Positions 11,852-21,022 of a stretch of DNA of 48,738 nucleotides are shown piece after piece. Location of the stretch: the NCBI GenBank assembly GCA_023426365.1, contig JAFAAW010000059.1:1-48738 (forward strand), read 5' to 3'. The stretch is from Pseudomonadota bacterium (GTDB lineage Bacteria; Pseudomonadota; Alphaproteobacteria; Rhodospirillales; Magnetospirillaceae). Position 1 is the stretch's first letter, and each line of letters starts with the position of its first letter. Both the position numbers and the translations under genes were made by a program. The notes beneath the pieces are model-generated. The model was not told where the DNA came from. It was given only the letters and a program-made list of their open reading frames with translations, and did no database searches.

Positions 11852-13546
11852 ATGGTGTCGAGCATGATCCAGGACATGCGCATTGCCCGCAAACTGGCAA
11901 TTTCCTTTGGCACACTGCTCATCCTGACCTTGATGCTGGCGATATCTGCCGTTTGGGGCGTGCGCAGCGTGAATTCCCATGGCGCCACCATCGCCTATAA
12001 CTGGATGCCCAGCGCGCAGCAGATCGACGACATCAACCTGCTGCTCTCCGACCACCGCCGCAACACGCTCGCCCACATCCTGGCCACCGACGCGCAGGAC
12101 ATGGCGCGCTATGACCAGTTGCTGGAAAAGATCGGCGGCGAGCTGCGCGCCGAGATCACCGATTACGAAAAGATGGTCATGCGGGACGAGGAGCGGCGCC
12201 TGCATCAGGACCTGAGCAACACCCTGGCGCCGTATCTGGCGGAAAGCGAAAAGGTGCTGAAGCTGTCGCGCGCCAACGACAACGAGACCGCGCGCGCCGC
12301 CGCGATGGGCGAGGCGCGGGTCCTGTTCTACAAGATGCAGGCCGACATGGAGGCCCTGGGCAAGCTCAACACCGAGGGTGCCAACGAGGCCGCCGCCGCC
12401 GCCGAGCGCACCTTCGGCACCGTGCAGACCATGGTCGTCCTTGGCGCCATCCTGGCGGTGACGCTGACGCTGACGTTCGCGTTGCTGCTGCGCAACGTCC
12501 TGGCCCGCCCGATCAGCCACATGACCGGGGCGATGCGCCAACTGGCCGAGGGCGACAAGGCCGTCGCCATTCCCGGCGTCGGCCGCGGCGACGAAGTGGG
12601 CGACATGGCCCAGGCGGTGCAGGTGTTCAAGGACAACATGATCCGGGCCGACACGCTGGCCGCCGAGCAGGAGGCCGAACACGCCGCCCGCGAACGCCGC
12701 GCCGAAGTGATCGAAAAGCTGACCGCCGATTTCCGGGGCAGCGTCGGCGGCCTGCTGCAAACCATCACCGCCGCCGCCGGGCAGATGGAAAACACCGCCC
12801 AAGGCATGTCGGCCACCGCCGCCCAGACCAACAACCAGGCCATGACCGTGGCCTCGGCCACCGAGCAGGCCTCGGCCAACGTGCAGACGGTGGCCACCGC
12901 CGCCGAGGAACTGTCGTCGTCGATCCAGGAAATCGGCCGCCAGGTCGAGCAATCCTCGCGCATTGCCGCCGCCACCGCCGAGGAGGCGCGCCACACCGAC
13001 GCCACCGTGAAATCGCTGGCCGAGGTGTCCACCCGCATCGGCGAGGTGGTCAGCCTGATCAACGACATCGCCAGCCAGACCAACCTGCTGGCGCTGAACG
13101 CCACCATCGAGGCGGCGCGCGCCGGCGAGGCCGGCAAGGGCTTCGCCGTGGTCGCCAACGAGGTGAAGTCGCTGGCCAACCAGACCGCCAAGGCCACCGA
13201 CGAGATCGGCGCCCAGATCAGCGCGGTGCAGTCGGCGACCCAGCAGGCGGTCAGCGCCATCGGCCAGATCGTCAGCCGCATCGACGACATGACCCACATT
13301 GCCGCCAGCATCGCCAGCGCCGTCGAGGAGCAATCGGCCGCCACCAACGAGATCGCCCGCAACGTGCAGGAGGCCGCCGCCGGCACCCAGCAGGTGGCCG
13401 ACGCCATCACCGGCGTGACCCAGGCCGCCGCCGAGACCGGCCAGGCCGCAGGCCAAGTGCTGGACGCCGCCCGTTCGCTGAACGTCCAGGCCGACGGCCT
13501 GCGCGACAGCATCACCGGCTTCCTGGACGGCGTGCGCGCCGCCTGA
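11852..13546 (+). CDS. Methyl-accepting chemotaxis protein
   Basis: A transmembrane chemoreceptor signalling to CheA/CheW. It has an N-terminal membrane segment (LAISFGTLLILTLMLAISAV), a periplasmic four-helix-bundle ligand domain (about 35-190), a second membrane segment (TMVVLGAILAVTLTLTFALL), HAMP (RPISHMTGAMRQLAEGDKAV) and a cytoplasmic coiled coil with the hairpin tip INDIASQTNLLALNATIEAA and RAGEAGKGFAVVA. No C-terminal CheR-binding pentapeptide is seen. Starts are ambiguous: ATG 11852 or GTG 11855 follow GGGAG at 11844-11848, whereas ATG 11819 lacks a ribosome site. The ligand is unknown. About 100 bases separate it from the hybrid kinase. Confidence 0.95.
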   Translation: MVSSMIQDMRIARKLAISFGTLLILTLMLAISAVWGVRSVNSHGATIAYNWMPSAQQIDDINLLLSDHRRNTLAHILATDAQDMARYDQLLEKIGGELRAEITDYEKMVMRDEERRLHQDLSNTLAPYLAESEKVLKLSRANDNETARAAAMGEARVLFYKMQADMEALGKLNTEGANEAAAAAERTFGTVQTMVVLGAILAVTLTLTFALLLRNVLARPISHMTGAMRQLAEGDKAVAIPGVGRGDEVGDMAQAVQVFKDNMIRADTLAAEQEAEHAARERRAEVIEKLTADFRGSVGGLLQTITAAAGQMENTAQGMSATAAQTNNQAMTVASATEQASANVQTVATAAEELSSSIQEIGRQVEQSSRIAAATAEEARHTDATVKSLAEVSTRIGEVVSLINDIASQTNLLALNATIEAARAGEAGKGFAVVANEVKSLANQTAKATDEIGAQISAVQSATQQAVSAIGQIVSRIDDMTHIAASIASAVEEQSAATNEIARNVQEAAAGTQQVADAITGVTQAAAETGQAAGQVLDAARSLNVQADGLRDSITGFLDGVRAA

Positions 13547-13554
13547 CCGGCTCG

Positions 13555-13581
13555 GGCGTGGGTGCCGCCCGCACCCACGCC
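13555..13581. terminator. Perfect 11-bp hairpin between convergent genes
   Basis: GGCGTGGGTGC (13555-13565) and GCACCCACGCC (13571-13581) form a perfect stem around a five-base loop. It starts 8 bases after the chemoreceptor stop and lies before the convergent glycosyltransferase stop, so it could serve both. No T-run follows, as is common in high-GC genomes. Confidence 0.55.
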
Positions 13582-13628
13582 GCCACCCCGCCGTGCCGCG
13601 CCTGCGCGGCCAGGACCGCGCGCGATCC

Positions 13629-14666
13629 CTACACGGCGGTCAGACGCTGCGCCGGGAACGGCCGCAGATTGTCGAGGAATTGCCGGGTGCACGCCCCCCA
13701 CGAGAAGGCCAGCGCATGAGCGCGCGCCGTATCCGCCGGGATGGAGAGGGCCGCGAGCGCGGCGGCACGCAGATCCTCCGACAGCACGGCGGCATCCGAT
13801 CCGCCCACCACGTCCAGCGGCCCCGGCACCGGATAGGCCGCCACCGGCAGGCCGCAGGCCAGCGCCTCCAGCAGCACCAGCCCGAACGTGTCGGTGCGCG
13901 ACGGGAACACGAAGCAATCGGCGGCGGCGTAATGCGCCGCCAGATCGTCGCCGAATTTGGCGCCGGCAAAACGCACGCCACGATGGCGGCGCGCCATCTC
14001 GTCCAGCAGCGGGCCGTCGCCCACCACCACCTTGGAGCCGGGCAGGTTCAGGTCCAGGAACGCCTGGATGTTCTTTTCCACCGCCACCCGGCCCACATAC
14101 AGAAAGACCGGGCGGGCCAGCCCAGCGAAGGGGCCACCCTCGCCGCGCGCCTCGGGGCGGGGGCGGAACAGGTCGGTGTCCACGCCGCGCGACCACCGCC
14201 CGATATTGCGAAAGCCGCGCCGGCGCAGTTCGTCCTCGATGCCTTGCGTCGCCACCATCACCCGCGACGACTGGGAGTGGAAGCGGCGCATCACCGCATA
14301 GGACAGCCGCAGCGGCACCCCGAACCGGGCGTGGATGTATTCGGGGAAGCGGGTGTGATAGGCGGTGGTGAACGGCACCTGCCGCCGGAGGCAATAGCGC
14401 CGCGCCGCCCAGCCCAGGGGGCCTTCGGTGGCGATGTGGATGGCGCAGGGCTGCGCCGCCTCGACCATGCCGGCCAGCCGCCGGCCCGGCCGCAGCGCCA
14501 GGCGGATTTCGGGATAAGTGGGACAGGGGACCGAGCAAAAGAGGTCGGGCGTGATCATCACCGCCTGATGGCCGGCTTTTTCCAGCTCGCGCCTTAGCGT
14601 GTCGAGTGTGCGGACCACACCGTTGACCTGAGGGAGCCAAGCATCCGTGACGACGAGTATGCGCAT
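13629..14666 (-). CDS. Glycosyltransferase family 4 protein
   Basis: A 345-residue GT-B fold enzyme. The N-terminus RILVVTDAWLPQVNGVVRTL and the motif EGPLGWAARRYC match the GT4 group that includes MgtA-like glucosyl/mannosyltransferases. The nucleotide-sugar region includes FLYVGRVAVEKN and the acidic motif PSRTDTFGLVLLEALACGLPV. It probably moves a sugar from a nucleotide donor to a lipid or envelope acceptor; the acceptor cannot be read. ATG 14666 has AAGGAGAGGGA upstream. Its first 73 bases overlap the 3' end of the upstream phosphoesterase gene in another frame, so the pair is coupled. Confidence 0.88.
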   Translation of the reverse strand: MRILVVTDAWLPQVNGVVRTLDTLRRELEKAGHQAVMITPDLFCSVPCPTYPEIRLALRPGRRLAGMVEAAQPCAIHIATEGPLGWAARRYCLRRQVPFTTAYHTRFPEYIHARFGVPLRLSYAVMRRFHSQSSRVMVATQGIEDELRRRGFRNIGRWSRGVDTDLFRPRPEARGEGGPFAGLARPVFLYVGRVAVEKNIQAFLDLNLPGSKVVVGDGPLLDEMARRHRGVRFAGAKFGDDLAAHYAAADCFVFPSRTDTFGLVLLEALACGLPVAAYPVPGPLDVVGGSDAAVLSEDLRAAALAALSIPADTARAHALAFSWGACTRQFLDNLRPFPAQRLTAV

Positions 14667-15517
14667 TCCCTCTCCTTGGTGTGGGCGGCGCCCAACGCGG
14701 GTGGCGGCGACGCGGGCAGCGGCAACTCGGGCAGCGGACATGCCGGCGCGGGCGAGGCCATGGCGCGGTCGAACCAGCGCAGCACCTCGAGCCGGCCCTC
14801 CCGTGTCTCGACCAGCGCGGTGCAGCTTTCGACCCAATCGCCGTCATTGGCGTACAGCACGCCGTCGATATGGCGGATCTCGGCATGGTGGATGTGGCCG
14901 CACACCACCCCGTCCACGCCGCGGCGGCGGGCTTCGTCGGCAACCGTCTGTTCGTAGTCGTCGATGAACTGAACGGCGTTCTTGACCCTGTGCTTGAGGT
15001 AGGCCGACAGCGACCAATAGGGCAGCCCCATGCGGCGGCGCGCCACGTTCAGCCAGTGGTTCAGCGACAGCGCCGCCGTGTAGGCCCAATCGCCCAGATG
15101 GGCAAGCCACCTGGCATATTTCACGACGCCGTCGAATGCGTCACCGTGCAGGACCAGCAGCCGCTGGCCACCCAGGGTCACATGCACGGTTTCGCAGACC
15201 ACTTCGATGTCGCCGAAATTGTGATCGGCATAGTCGCGGGCGAATTCGTCGTGGTTGCCGGGGATGAACACCACCCGCGTGCCCTTGCGGGCCTTGCGCA
15301 GAATTTTCTGGACCACGTCGTTGTGGGCCTGCGGCCAGTACCACGACCGTTTCAGCCGCCAGCCATCGACGATGTCGCCCACCAGATAAAGGACGTCCGA
15401 TTCCGTGTGCTTGAGGAAATCCAGCAGGAAATCGGCCTTGCAGCCCCGCGTGCCCAGATGCACGTCGGATATCCAGATGGCGCGGAAGCGCTGGGTCGGG
15501 GCGGTGTCTGCGGTCAT
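14594..15517 (-). CDS. LpxH-type metallophosphoesterase (UDP-2,3-diacylglucosamine diphosphatase-like)
   Basis: A 307-residue calcineurin-like phosphoesterase. Metal ligands are visible in order: SDVHLG, GDIVDGW, GNHDE, LHGDAFD and CGHIHHAE. The family is close to LpxH, which cleaves UDP-2,3-diacylglucosamine in lipid A synthesis. Many alphaproteobacteria use LpxI for that step, so this copy may act on another nucleotide-lipid. The last ~45 residues are Pro/Ala-rich and poorly conserved; they are encoded by the bases that overlap the next gene's start. It diverges from the lipid-kinase gene at 15692. Confidence 0.85.
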   Translation of the reverse strand: MTADTAPTQRFRAIWISDVHLGTRGCKADFLLDFLKHTESDVLYLVGDIVDGWRLKRSWYWPQAHNDVVQKILRKARKGTRVVFIPGNHDEFARDYADHNFGDIEVVCETVHVTLGGQRLLVLHGDAFDGVVKYARWLAHLGDWAYTAALSLNHWLNVARRRMGLPYWSLSAYLKHRVKNAVQFIDDYEQTVADEARRRGVDGVVCGHIHHAEIRHIDGVLYANDGDWVESCTALVETREGRLEVLRWFDRAMASPAPACPLPELPLPASPPPALGAAHTKERECAYSSSRMLGSLRSTVWSAHSTR

Positions 15518-15691
15518 GGGCGGCGCACCCGCGTTCAGTAACGGCCAAGCGTTGCGCCACGCTTTTAGAGCAATCCGCCCGCCACTGCCTATATCAGATC
15601 ACGAAGACCGCAGTAAAATTCACAAATATCACCCCGTCTCGTAACAATTATTTCACGACGTTTTCAACCACCGAACGGCTATACGAACCCC

Positions 15692-16633
15692 ATGTTGGCG
15701 CAAAGCATGATCCAGATGGATAGACACCTTTCCGCCCCCGCCCCAGGGCAATCGCCGCGGCGCGTGCTGGTCATCTACAACCCCGCCGCCGGCCGCCGCC
15801 GGGGCAAGCGGCTGGCCGACACCATCGCGCTCCTGCGCGCCAAGGGCTGCGAGGTGGTGGAATGCCAGACCACGCGGCGCGGCGACGCCGAGGAGTACGC
15901 CCGCGCGGCGGGCGGCGCCGATTACGACGTGGTGGTGGCGGCCGGCGGCGACGGCACCGTGAACGAGGTGGTCAACGGCATGGTCGGCCGCCCCGACCGC
16001 CCGCGTCTGGCGGTCATTCCGCTGGGCACCGCCAACGTGCTGGCGCTGGAAATCGGCCTGGACCCCAAGGATGTGGAGCAGGTGGCGGAAACCATCGCCC
16101 ACGGCCCGGCCCGCACCGTCCATCTGGGCATGGCCAATGGCCGCCATTTCGTGCTGATGGCCGGCGCCGGGCTGGACGCCCATGTGGTGGAGGGGGTCAA
16201 CGTGACGCTGAAGCGCCATGCCGGCAAATTGGCCTATGTGATGGAAAGCGTGCGCCAGGCCTTCGGCTACGACTTCCCCGCGCTCAAGATCCGCGCCAAC
16301 GGCGAGACCTACGAGGGCCGCATGGCGGTGGCCTGCCGCGGCCGCTTTTATGGCGGCCCGTTCGTCGCCGCCCCCGAGGCGCGGCTGGACCGCCCCCTGC
16401 TGGAGGTGTGCATCCTGCCGAAGGCGGGGGTGGGCGGCGCGGTGCGCTACGGGCTGGCGCTGCCCATGAACAAGCTGTCCAACCTGCCGGAGGTGCAGGT
16501 GGTGTCGGCCGAATCGGTGACCATCCTGGGGCCGCGCGGCGCGCCGTTGCAGGGCGACGGCGACATCGTCGCCCGCCTGCCGGCCGAAATCCGCATCGCC
16601 GATGAAACCGTCGAACTGGTGGTGCCGCAATAG
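15692..16633 (+). CDS. Diacylglycerol kinase family lipid kinase (YegS/DagK-like)
   Basis: A 313-residue kinase of the DAGK catalytic family. It has RVLVIYNPAAGRRRGKRL at the start, the catalytic nucleotide loop VVVAAGGDGTVNEVVNGM, and PLGTANVLALEIGL. These lipid kinases phosphorylate diacylglycerol, sphingoid bases or related lipids; the substrate cannot be fixed from sequence. The start could be ATG 15692 or the downstream ATGs (15707, 15716), since the first ~20 residues are not conserved. Divergent from the LpxH-like gene, which hints at an envelope-lipid role. Confidence 0.9.
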   Translation: MLAQSMIQMDRHLSAPAPGQSPRRVLVIYNPAAGRRRGKRLADTIALLRAKGCEVVECQTTRRGDAEEYARAAGGADYDVVVAAGGDGTVNEVVNGMVGRPDRPRLAVIPLGTANVLALEIGLDPKDVEQVAETIAHGPARTVHLGMANGRHFVLMAGAGLDAHVVEGVNVTLKRHAGKLAYVMESVRQAFGYDFPALKIRANGETYEGRMAVACRGRFYGGPFVAAPEARLDRPLLEVCILPKAGVGGAVRYGLALPMNKLSNLPEVQVVSAESVTILGPRGAPLQGDGDIVARLPAEIRIADETVELVVPQ

Positions 16634-16655
16634 CGGCGCCCCTGCGGGGGCCGCT
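16632..16655. terminator. GC-rich hairpin between convergent lipid kinase and queD
   Basis: AGCGGCGCCCC is followed almost at once by GGGGGCCGCT, forming a stem with one mismatch right at the stop of the lipid kinase gene. It is placed to end transcription from both sides. There is no clear T-run. Confidence 0.4.
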
Positions 16656-16714
16656 CAGGCGCCGCGCGGACTGGTCGCATTTCCTGCCCTGACTGCGTCA
16701 GAGCGGACAATGCT

Positions 16715-17245
16715 CTATTCGCCGTATTCCGCCGCGCAGTTGGGCGTCTCGAACACCGTCACCTTGACCAGGCGCGCGGTGCCGCCCGAACGCGCCCGCA
16801 CCGGCTGGGCCAGCTTGACGTACCAGTGCCGCGCCAGGCATTCGGCGGTGGGCTGGAACGGCACCACCGTCAGCTTGGTGCCCAGGCGGGTCTGGGTGGT
16901 GGTGACCTCGCCATCGGCCCGCACCCTGGCCTCGAGATCGCAAATCCACTGGTGGACGTCGGCCCCGGCGGGGGCGAACATGCCCAGCAGCTCGCGGTCG
17001 GCCAGGGCGGCAATGAAGCCGTGATCGCAAGGCTCGTCGATGGCCTTGACCATCTCCTCCTTCAGGAAGCCGAAATCCACCACCATGTCGGTCTGTTCGC
17101 CGTCGTGGTGCAGATCGACCGCCTCGCACACCGCCTCGATGCCATAGCGATGGCCGTGCAGGTGCCGGCACTTCGAGCCGTGGGTCATGATGCGGTGGCC
17201 GGCATCGATTTCGATGCGGCGAGAGACGCGATAGGGCGCCGTCAT
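16715..17245 (-). CDS. queD: 6-carboxytetrahydropterin synthase QueD
   Basis: Converts dihydroneopterin triphosphate to 6-carboxytetrahydropterin in the preQ0/queuosine pathway. The 176-residue protein shows the zinc ligands His17, His30 and His32 and catalytic Cys26 in the motif CRHLHGH, plus DFGFLKEEM, CDHGF and PTAECLA. It follows queE with a 12-base gap on the same strand. It is longer than the ~120-residue E. coli protein, like many alphaproteobacterial forms. A QueC-like gene occurs elsewhere in the window (38235) but in accessory DNA. Confidence 0.94.
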   Translation of the reverse strand: MTAPYRVSRRIEIDAGHRIMTHGSKCRHLHGHRYGIEAVCEAVDLHHDGEQTDMVVDFGFLKEEMVKAIDEPCDHGFIAALADRELLGMFAPAGADVHQWICDLEARVRADGEVTTTQTRLGTKLTVVPFQPTAECLARHWYVKLAQPVRARSGGTARLVKVTVFETPNCAAEYGE

Positions 17246-17257
17246 GGCGGAAAAACC

Positions 17258-17884
17258 TTATGGGATGCCGATGATCTTGTGGGTCTGCAGGCTGAGGCGC
17301 CAGCGCGGATGCGTCAAGCAATACCGAACGCAGGCCGCCGTGGCCGCGGCGCGGTCGGCGCCGTCCATGGGCTGCAGGAAGTGATGGCGGAAGGCCAGCC
17401 CGGCCAGCGCGCCGGGGTCGATGCCGTCTTGCGGCCACACCAGCTTGATCTCGTCGCCGGCCGTGACCGCCAGCTCGGTCCCCGCCTTGGGGCTGACGCA
17501 CACCCAGTCGATGCCGGCGGGCAGCGGCCGGGTGCCGTTGGTCTCGATGGCGATCTCGAAGCCGCGCGCATGCAGCGCGTCGATCAGGGCGGCGTCCAGT
17601 TGCAGCGTGGGTTCACCGCCGGTACACACCACGTAAGGCGCGCCCGCCGCCCCGGCCGGGGCCGGCCACAGCGCCGCCACCGCGTCGGCCAGCAGGGCGG
17701 CGTCGGCATACTTGTCACCGCCCACGAAATCGGTGTCGCAGAAACGGCACTGGGCGTCGGCACGGTCTTCCTCGCGCCCGCTCCACAGATTGCACCCGGC
17801 GAAGCGCAGGAACACGGCGGCGCGCCCGGCCTGCCCGCCTTCGCCCTGCAACGTGTAGAAGATTTCCTTGACCGTATAGGTCAT
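17258..17884 (-). CDS. queE: 7-carboxy-7-deazaguanine synthase QueE
   Basis: A radical-SAM enzyme that makes 7-carboxy-7-deazaguanine from 6-carboxytetrahydropterin (208 residues). The cluster motif is the variant CX14CX2C (Cys31, Cys46, Cys49), as in the long-insert QueE type, rather than CX3CX2C. Other markers are FYTLQGEGGQAGR, the SAM-binding CTGGEPTLQ and IETNGTRPLP. The start MTYTVKEIFYTLQGEG at 17884 agrees with the family. It is in the order unknown 113-residue gene, queE, queD with short gaps. Confidence 0.95.
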   Translation of the reverse strand: MTYTVKEIFYTLQGEGGQAGRAAVFLRFAGCNLWSGREEDRADAQCRFCDTDFVGGDKYADAALLADAVAALWPAPAGAAGAPYVVCTGGEPTLQLDAALIDALHARGFEIAIETNGTRPLPAGIDWVCVSPKAGTELAVTAGDEIKLVWPQDGIDPGALAGLAFRHHFLQPMDGADRAAATAACVRYCLTHPRWRLSLQTHKIIGIP

Positions 17885-17903
17885 GCCCGGGCGCCCCAGC
17901 CGA

Positions 17904-18245
17904 TCAGTGGTCGCTGCCGTGCAGGATCTGGTGGGCGATGCCGGTGTCATAGGCCAGACCGTCCTTGGTCAGCGTCACCGCGAACGGGAAGCTGCCGCGG
18001 ATCAGGCCCTTGCGCTCCAGCGCCGTCCACGCCGCCTGGTTGGACAGGCCGGTGGCGTCCTTGCTCATCACCACCTTGGCGCCCACGTGGAAATGGTTGC
18101 CGTGCGGACGCGGCAGGCTGGTCAGCACCACCTCGCCCGATTCGGTGGCCTGCGACGTCTCGGGGTACTTGGCCAGTTCCTGGAACAGCACCAGGGTCTT
18201 GGCCTGCAACGGGTTCAGCTTCAGCGGATTGACCTTGGGGGGCAT
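17904..18245 (-). CDS. Conserved hypothetical protein, 113 residues
   Basis: I do not recognise a named family. The protein starts MPPKVNPLKLNPLQAKTLVL and is basic, with a likely small alpha/beta or winged-helix fold (QAAWTALERKGLIRG resembles a wing-helix transition) and the motif RPHGNHFHVGAKVV. The context is 19 bases upstream of queE and 74 bases downstream of rsmE, all on the same strand. That suggests co-transcription with tRNA/rRNA modification genes, but a functional link is not shown. The frame is open far upstream; this start is chosen by position and composition. Confidence 0.75.
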   Translation of the reverse strand: MPPKVNPLKLNPLQAKTLVLFQELAKYPETSQATESGEVVLTSLPRPHGNHFHVGAKVVMSKDATGLSNQAAWTALERKGLIRGSFPFAVTLTKDGLAYDTGIAHQILHGSDH

Positions 18246-18319
18246 GGAAGACTCCGGTTCGAAGTGCCTGGGGATATACGGCCGAAGCCGCGAAACACAA
18301 GAAAAATCAGGCGCAAGGC

Positions 18320-19054
18320 TCAGGCGCGCGGCGGCCGCGACCAGTCGCCGCGCACGGCCTGGACCACCGCCAGCGCGGCGATGGCGGCCGTTTCGGCGCG
18401 CAGGATGCGCGGCCCCAGGCCGACCGGGCGGGCAAAGGGCTGGCGCGCCAGCAGCGCGCGTTCCTCGGGCGCGAAGCCGCCCTCGGGCCCCACCAGCACG
18501 GCCAGCGGCCCGGCGGGCAGGTGCCCCAGCACCTGGGCCAGCGGCTCGCCGCCGCCCGATTCGTCCAGGAACAACAGCGTGCGGCCGGCGTCCCAACCGG
18601 CCAGCGCCTTGTCCAGCGCCACCGGCTCGCGCATCTCGGGCACGGTCAGGCGCTCGCATTGTTCCGCCGCTTCCACCATGTGGGCGGCCAGGCGCTCGGT
18701 ATTGACCCGGCTCATCACCGTGCGGCGGGTGATCACCGGCCACAGCAGGCTGGCGCCCAGCTCGGCCGCCTTTTCCGCCACCAGGTCGATGCAGTCCTTC
18801 TTGATGGGCGCGGCCAGCAACCACAGGTCCGGCTCGTCCGCCTGGGGACGGGTCTGCGCGTCCACGCCCACCCGGACCCCCGACTTGGCGACCGCGTCCA
18901 GGCGGCCCCGCCATTCGCCATGGCGGCCGTTGAACAGCAGCACGTCGTCACCCGCACGCGCGCGCATGACGTTGGCCAGGTAATGGGACTGCTCCTTGCC
19001 CAGGGTCAGCGCGCCGGGGCCAAGGTCGCAGGAAACATGCAGGCGGATGGTCAT
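18320..19054 (-). CDS. rsmE: 16S rRNA (uracil1498-N3)-methyltransferase RsmE
   Basis: Methylates U1498 of 16S rRNA using S-adenosylmethionine. The 244 residues have an N-terminal PUA-like domain (LTLGKEQSHYLANVMRARAG) and a SPOUT knot with LVGPEGGFAPEE and LGPRILRAETAAIAAL, both hallmarks of RsmE. The start at 19054 overlaps the nfeD stop as ATGA. Confidence 0.96.
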   Translation of the reverse strand: MTIRLHVSCDLGPGALTLGKEQSHYLANVMRARAGDDVLLFNGRHGEWRGRLDAVAKSGVRVGVDAQTRPQADEPDLWLLAAPIKKDCIDLVAEKAAELGASLLWPVITRRTVMSRVNTERLAAHMVEAAEQCERLTVPEMREPVALDKALAGWDAGRTLLFLDESGGGEPLAQVLGHLPAGPLAVLVGPEGGFAPEERALLARQPFARPVGLGPRILRAETAAIAALAVVQAVRGDWSRPPRA

Positions 19055-19491
19055 GCCTCGATCTTTTCCACCATCAGGGCGATGCCGTCCACCCCCACGA
19101 TGCGCACGCGGGTGCCGGTGGGCAGGTCGGGACCGACGATCTTCCACGTGGTGTCGCCTAGGCGCAGGCGGCCGGTGCCGTCCAGGATGGGCGTGGTCAG
19201 CGTGTGGCTGCTGCCGATGAAGGATTGGGCGCGCCGGTTCAGCGCCGGTTCGGCCTCGACCGGCTGGGTCAGGCGCGCATAGAGCCGCCGTCCGGCCAGG
19301 GCGGCGACCACGGTGAGCACCGCGAACAGCACCGCCAGCACCTGCCAGCCCAGGGACGGCGCCGCATAGGCGACCATGCCGGTGAGCAGCGCGGCGATGC
19401 CCGGCCACAACAGGAAGGTGCCGGGGATCAGCACCTCCAGCGTGATCAGCGCGAACCCCAGGATCAGCCAGTGCCAGAACGTCAGCTCCAT
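19051..19491 (-). CDS. NfeD-like membrane protein
   Basis: A 146-residue short NfeD protein. Two or three transmembrane segments (WHWLILGFALITLEVLIPG, LLWPGIAALLTGMVAYAA, VLAVLFAVLTVVAALAG) are followed by a soluble OB-fold domain (SFIGSSHTLTTPILDGTGRL to RVRIVGVDGIALMVEKIE). Short NfeDs pair with SPFH proteins and may help in membrane microdomain organisation. The SPFH gene is 4 bases upstream on the same strand, which supports the pairing. Confidence 0.92.
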   Translation of the reverse strand: MELTFWHWLILGFALITLEVLIPGTFLLWPGIAALLTGMVAYAAPSLGWQVLAVLFAVLTVVAALAGRRLYARLTQPVEAEPALNRRAQSFIGSSHTLTTPILDGTGRLRLGDTTWKIVGPDLPTGTRVRIVGVDGIALMVEKIEA

Positions 19492-19495
19492 GCCC

Positions 19496-20470
<975 letters not shown>

Positions 20471-20520
20471 GGCGACCTCCGAATGGAACGGACCGCCATC
20501 AACATAACGCAAGCACGGTT

Positions 20521-20781
20521 TCAGGCAACGCGCGCGTCGCGTGATTCCAGCGGCAGCGGATCGGCCACCGGCGCGGAAGCCGGCCCGGGCCTGGGAGAGG
20601 GAGAAAGAGAGGGAGAGGAGGAGGACAAGGGAGAGGGCGCGCACGTCGCGGCGACACGGGCCAGCCCAAGTTCCCAGGTGCGGTGGCAATCCTGGCACCA
20701 GCCGACCCACCCCGCCTGATCGGTAAGCAGGCGGTTGTCGCGCGAACCGCAATGCGGGCAGGCATGGCTTGCCGCATCCAT
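20521..20781 (-). CDS. Small zinc-ribbon-like protein
   Basis: An 86-residue predicted protein. The first 40 residues carry two cysteine pairs, CPHCG and CQDC, spaced as in a zinc ribbon (ACPHCGSRDNRLL and GWVGWCQDCHRTWELG). The remainder is Ser/Pro-rich low complexity. GGTGAC precedes the ATG at a plausible distance. It lies 50 bases upstream of the SPFH gene. Function unknown. The low-complexity tail lowers confidence in the full-length call. Confidence 0.55.
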   Translation of the reverse strand: MDAASHACPHCGSRDNRLLTDQAGWVGWCQDCHRTWELGLARVAATCAPSPLSSSSPSLSPSPRPGPASAPVADPLPLESRDARVA

Positions 20782-21022
20782 GTGTCACCCCCCGTCAAAC
20801 AAGCGATGGGGACGCATTTAGGCACGGCGGCCACGCCCGAGACCATTGTACTTATGGTTTGGTAGCCTCATACCTTGGTGAGCATATTCGGACAATTGTG
20901 ACAATTCCGAAACAACTTGCCATTATTGCCGCCGAGGCGGCCGGCGTGCGACCGATTGCCAGCCGGCGCGCCGCGGGGCATAAACCCCACCGGGTTCACC
21001 CCATCAGCAAGGAATGACAGAC

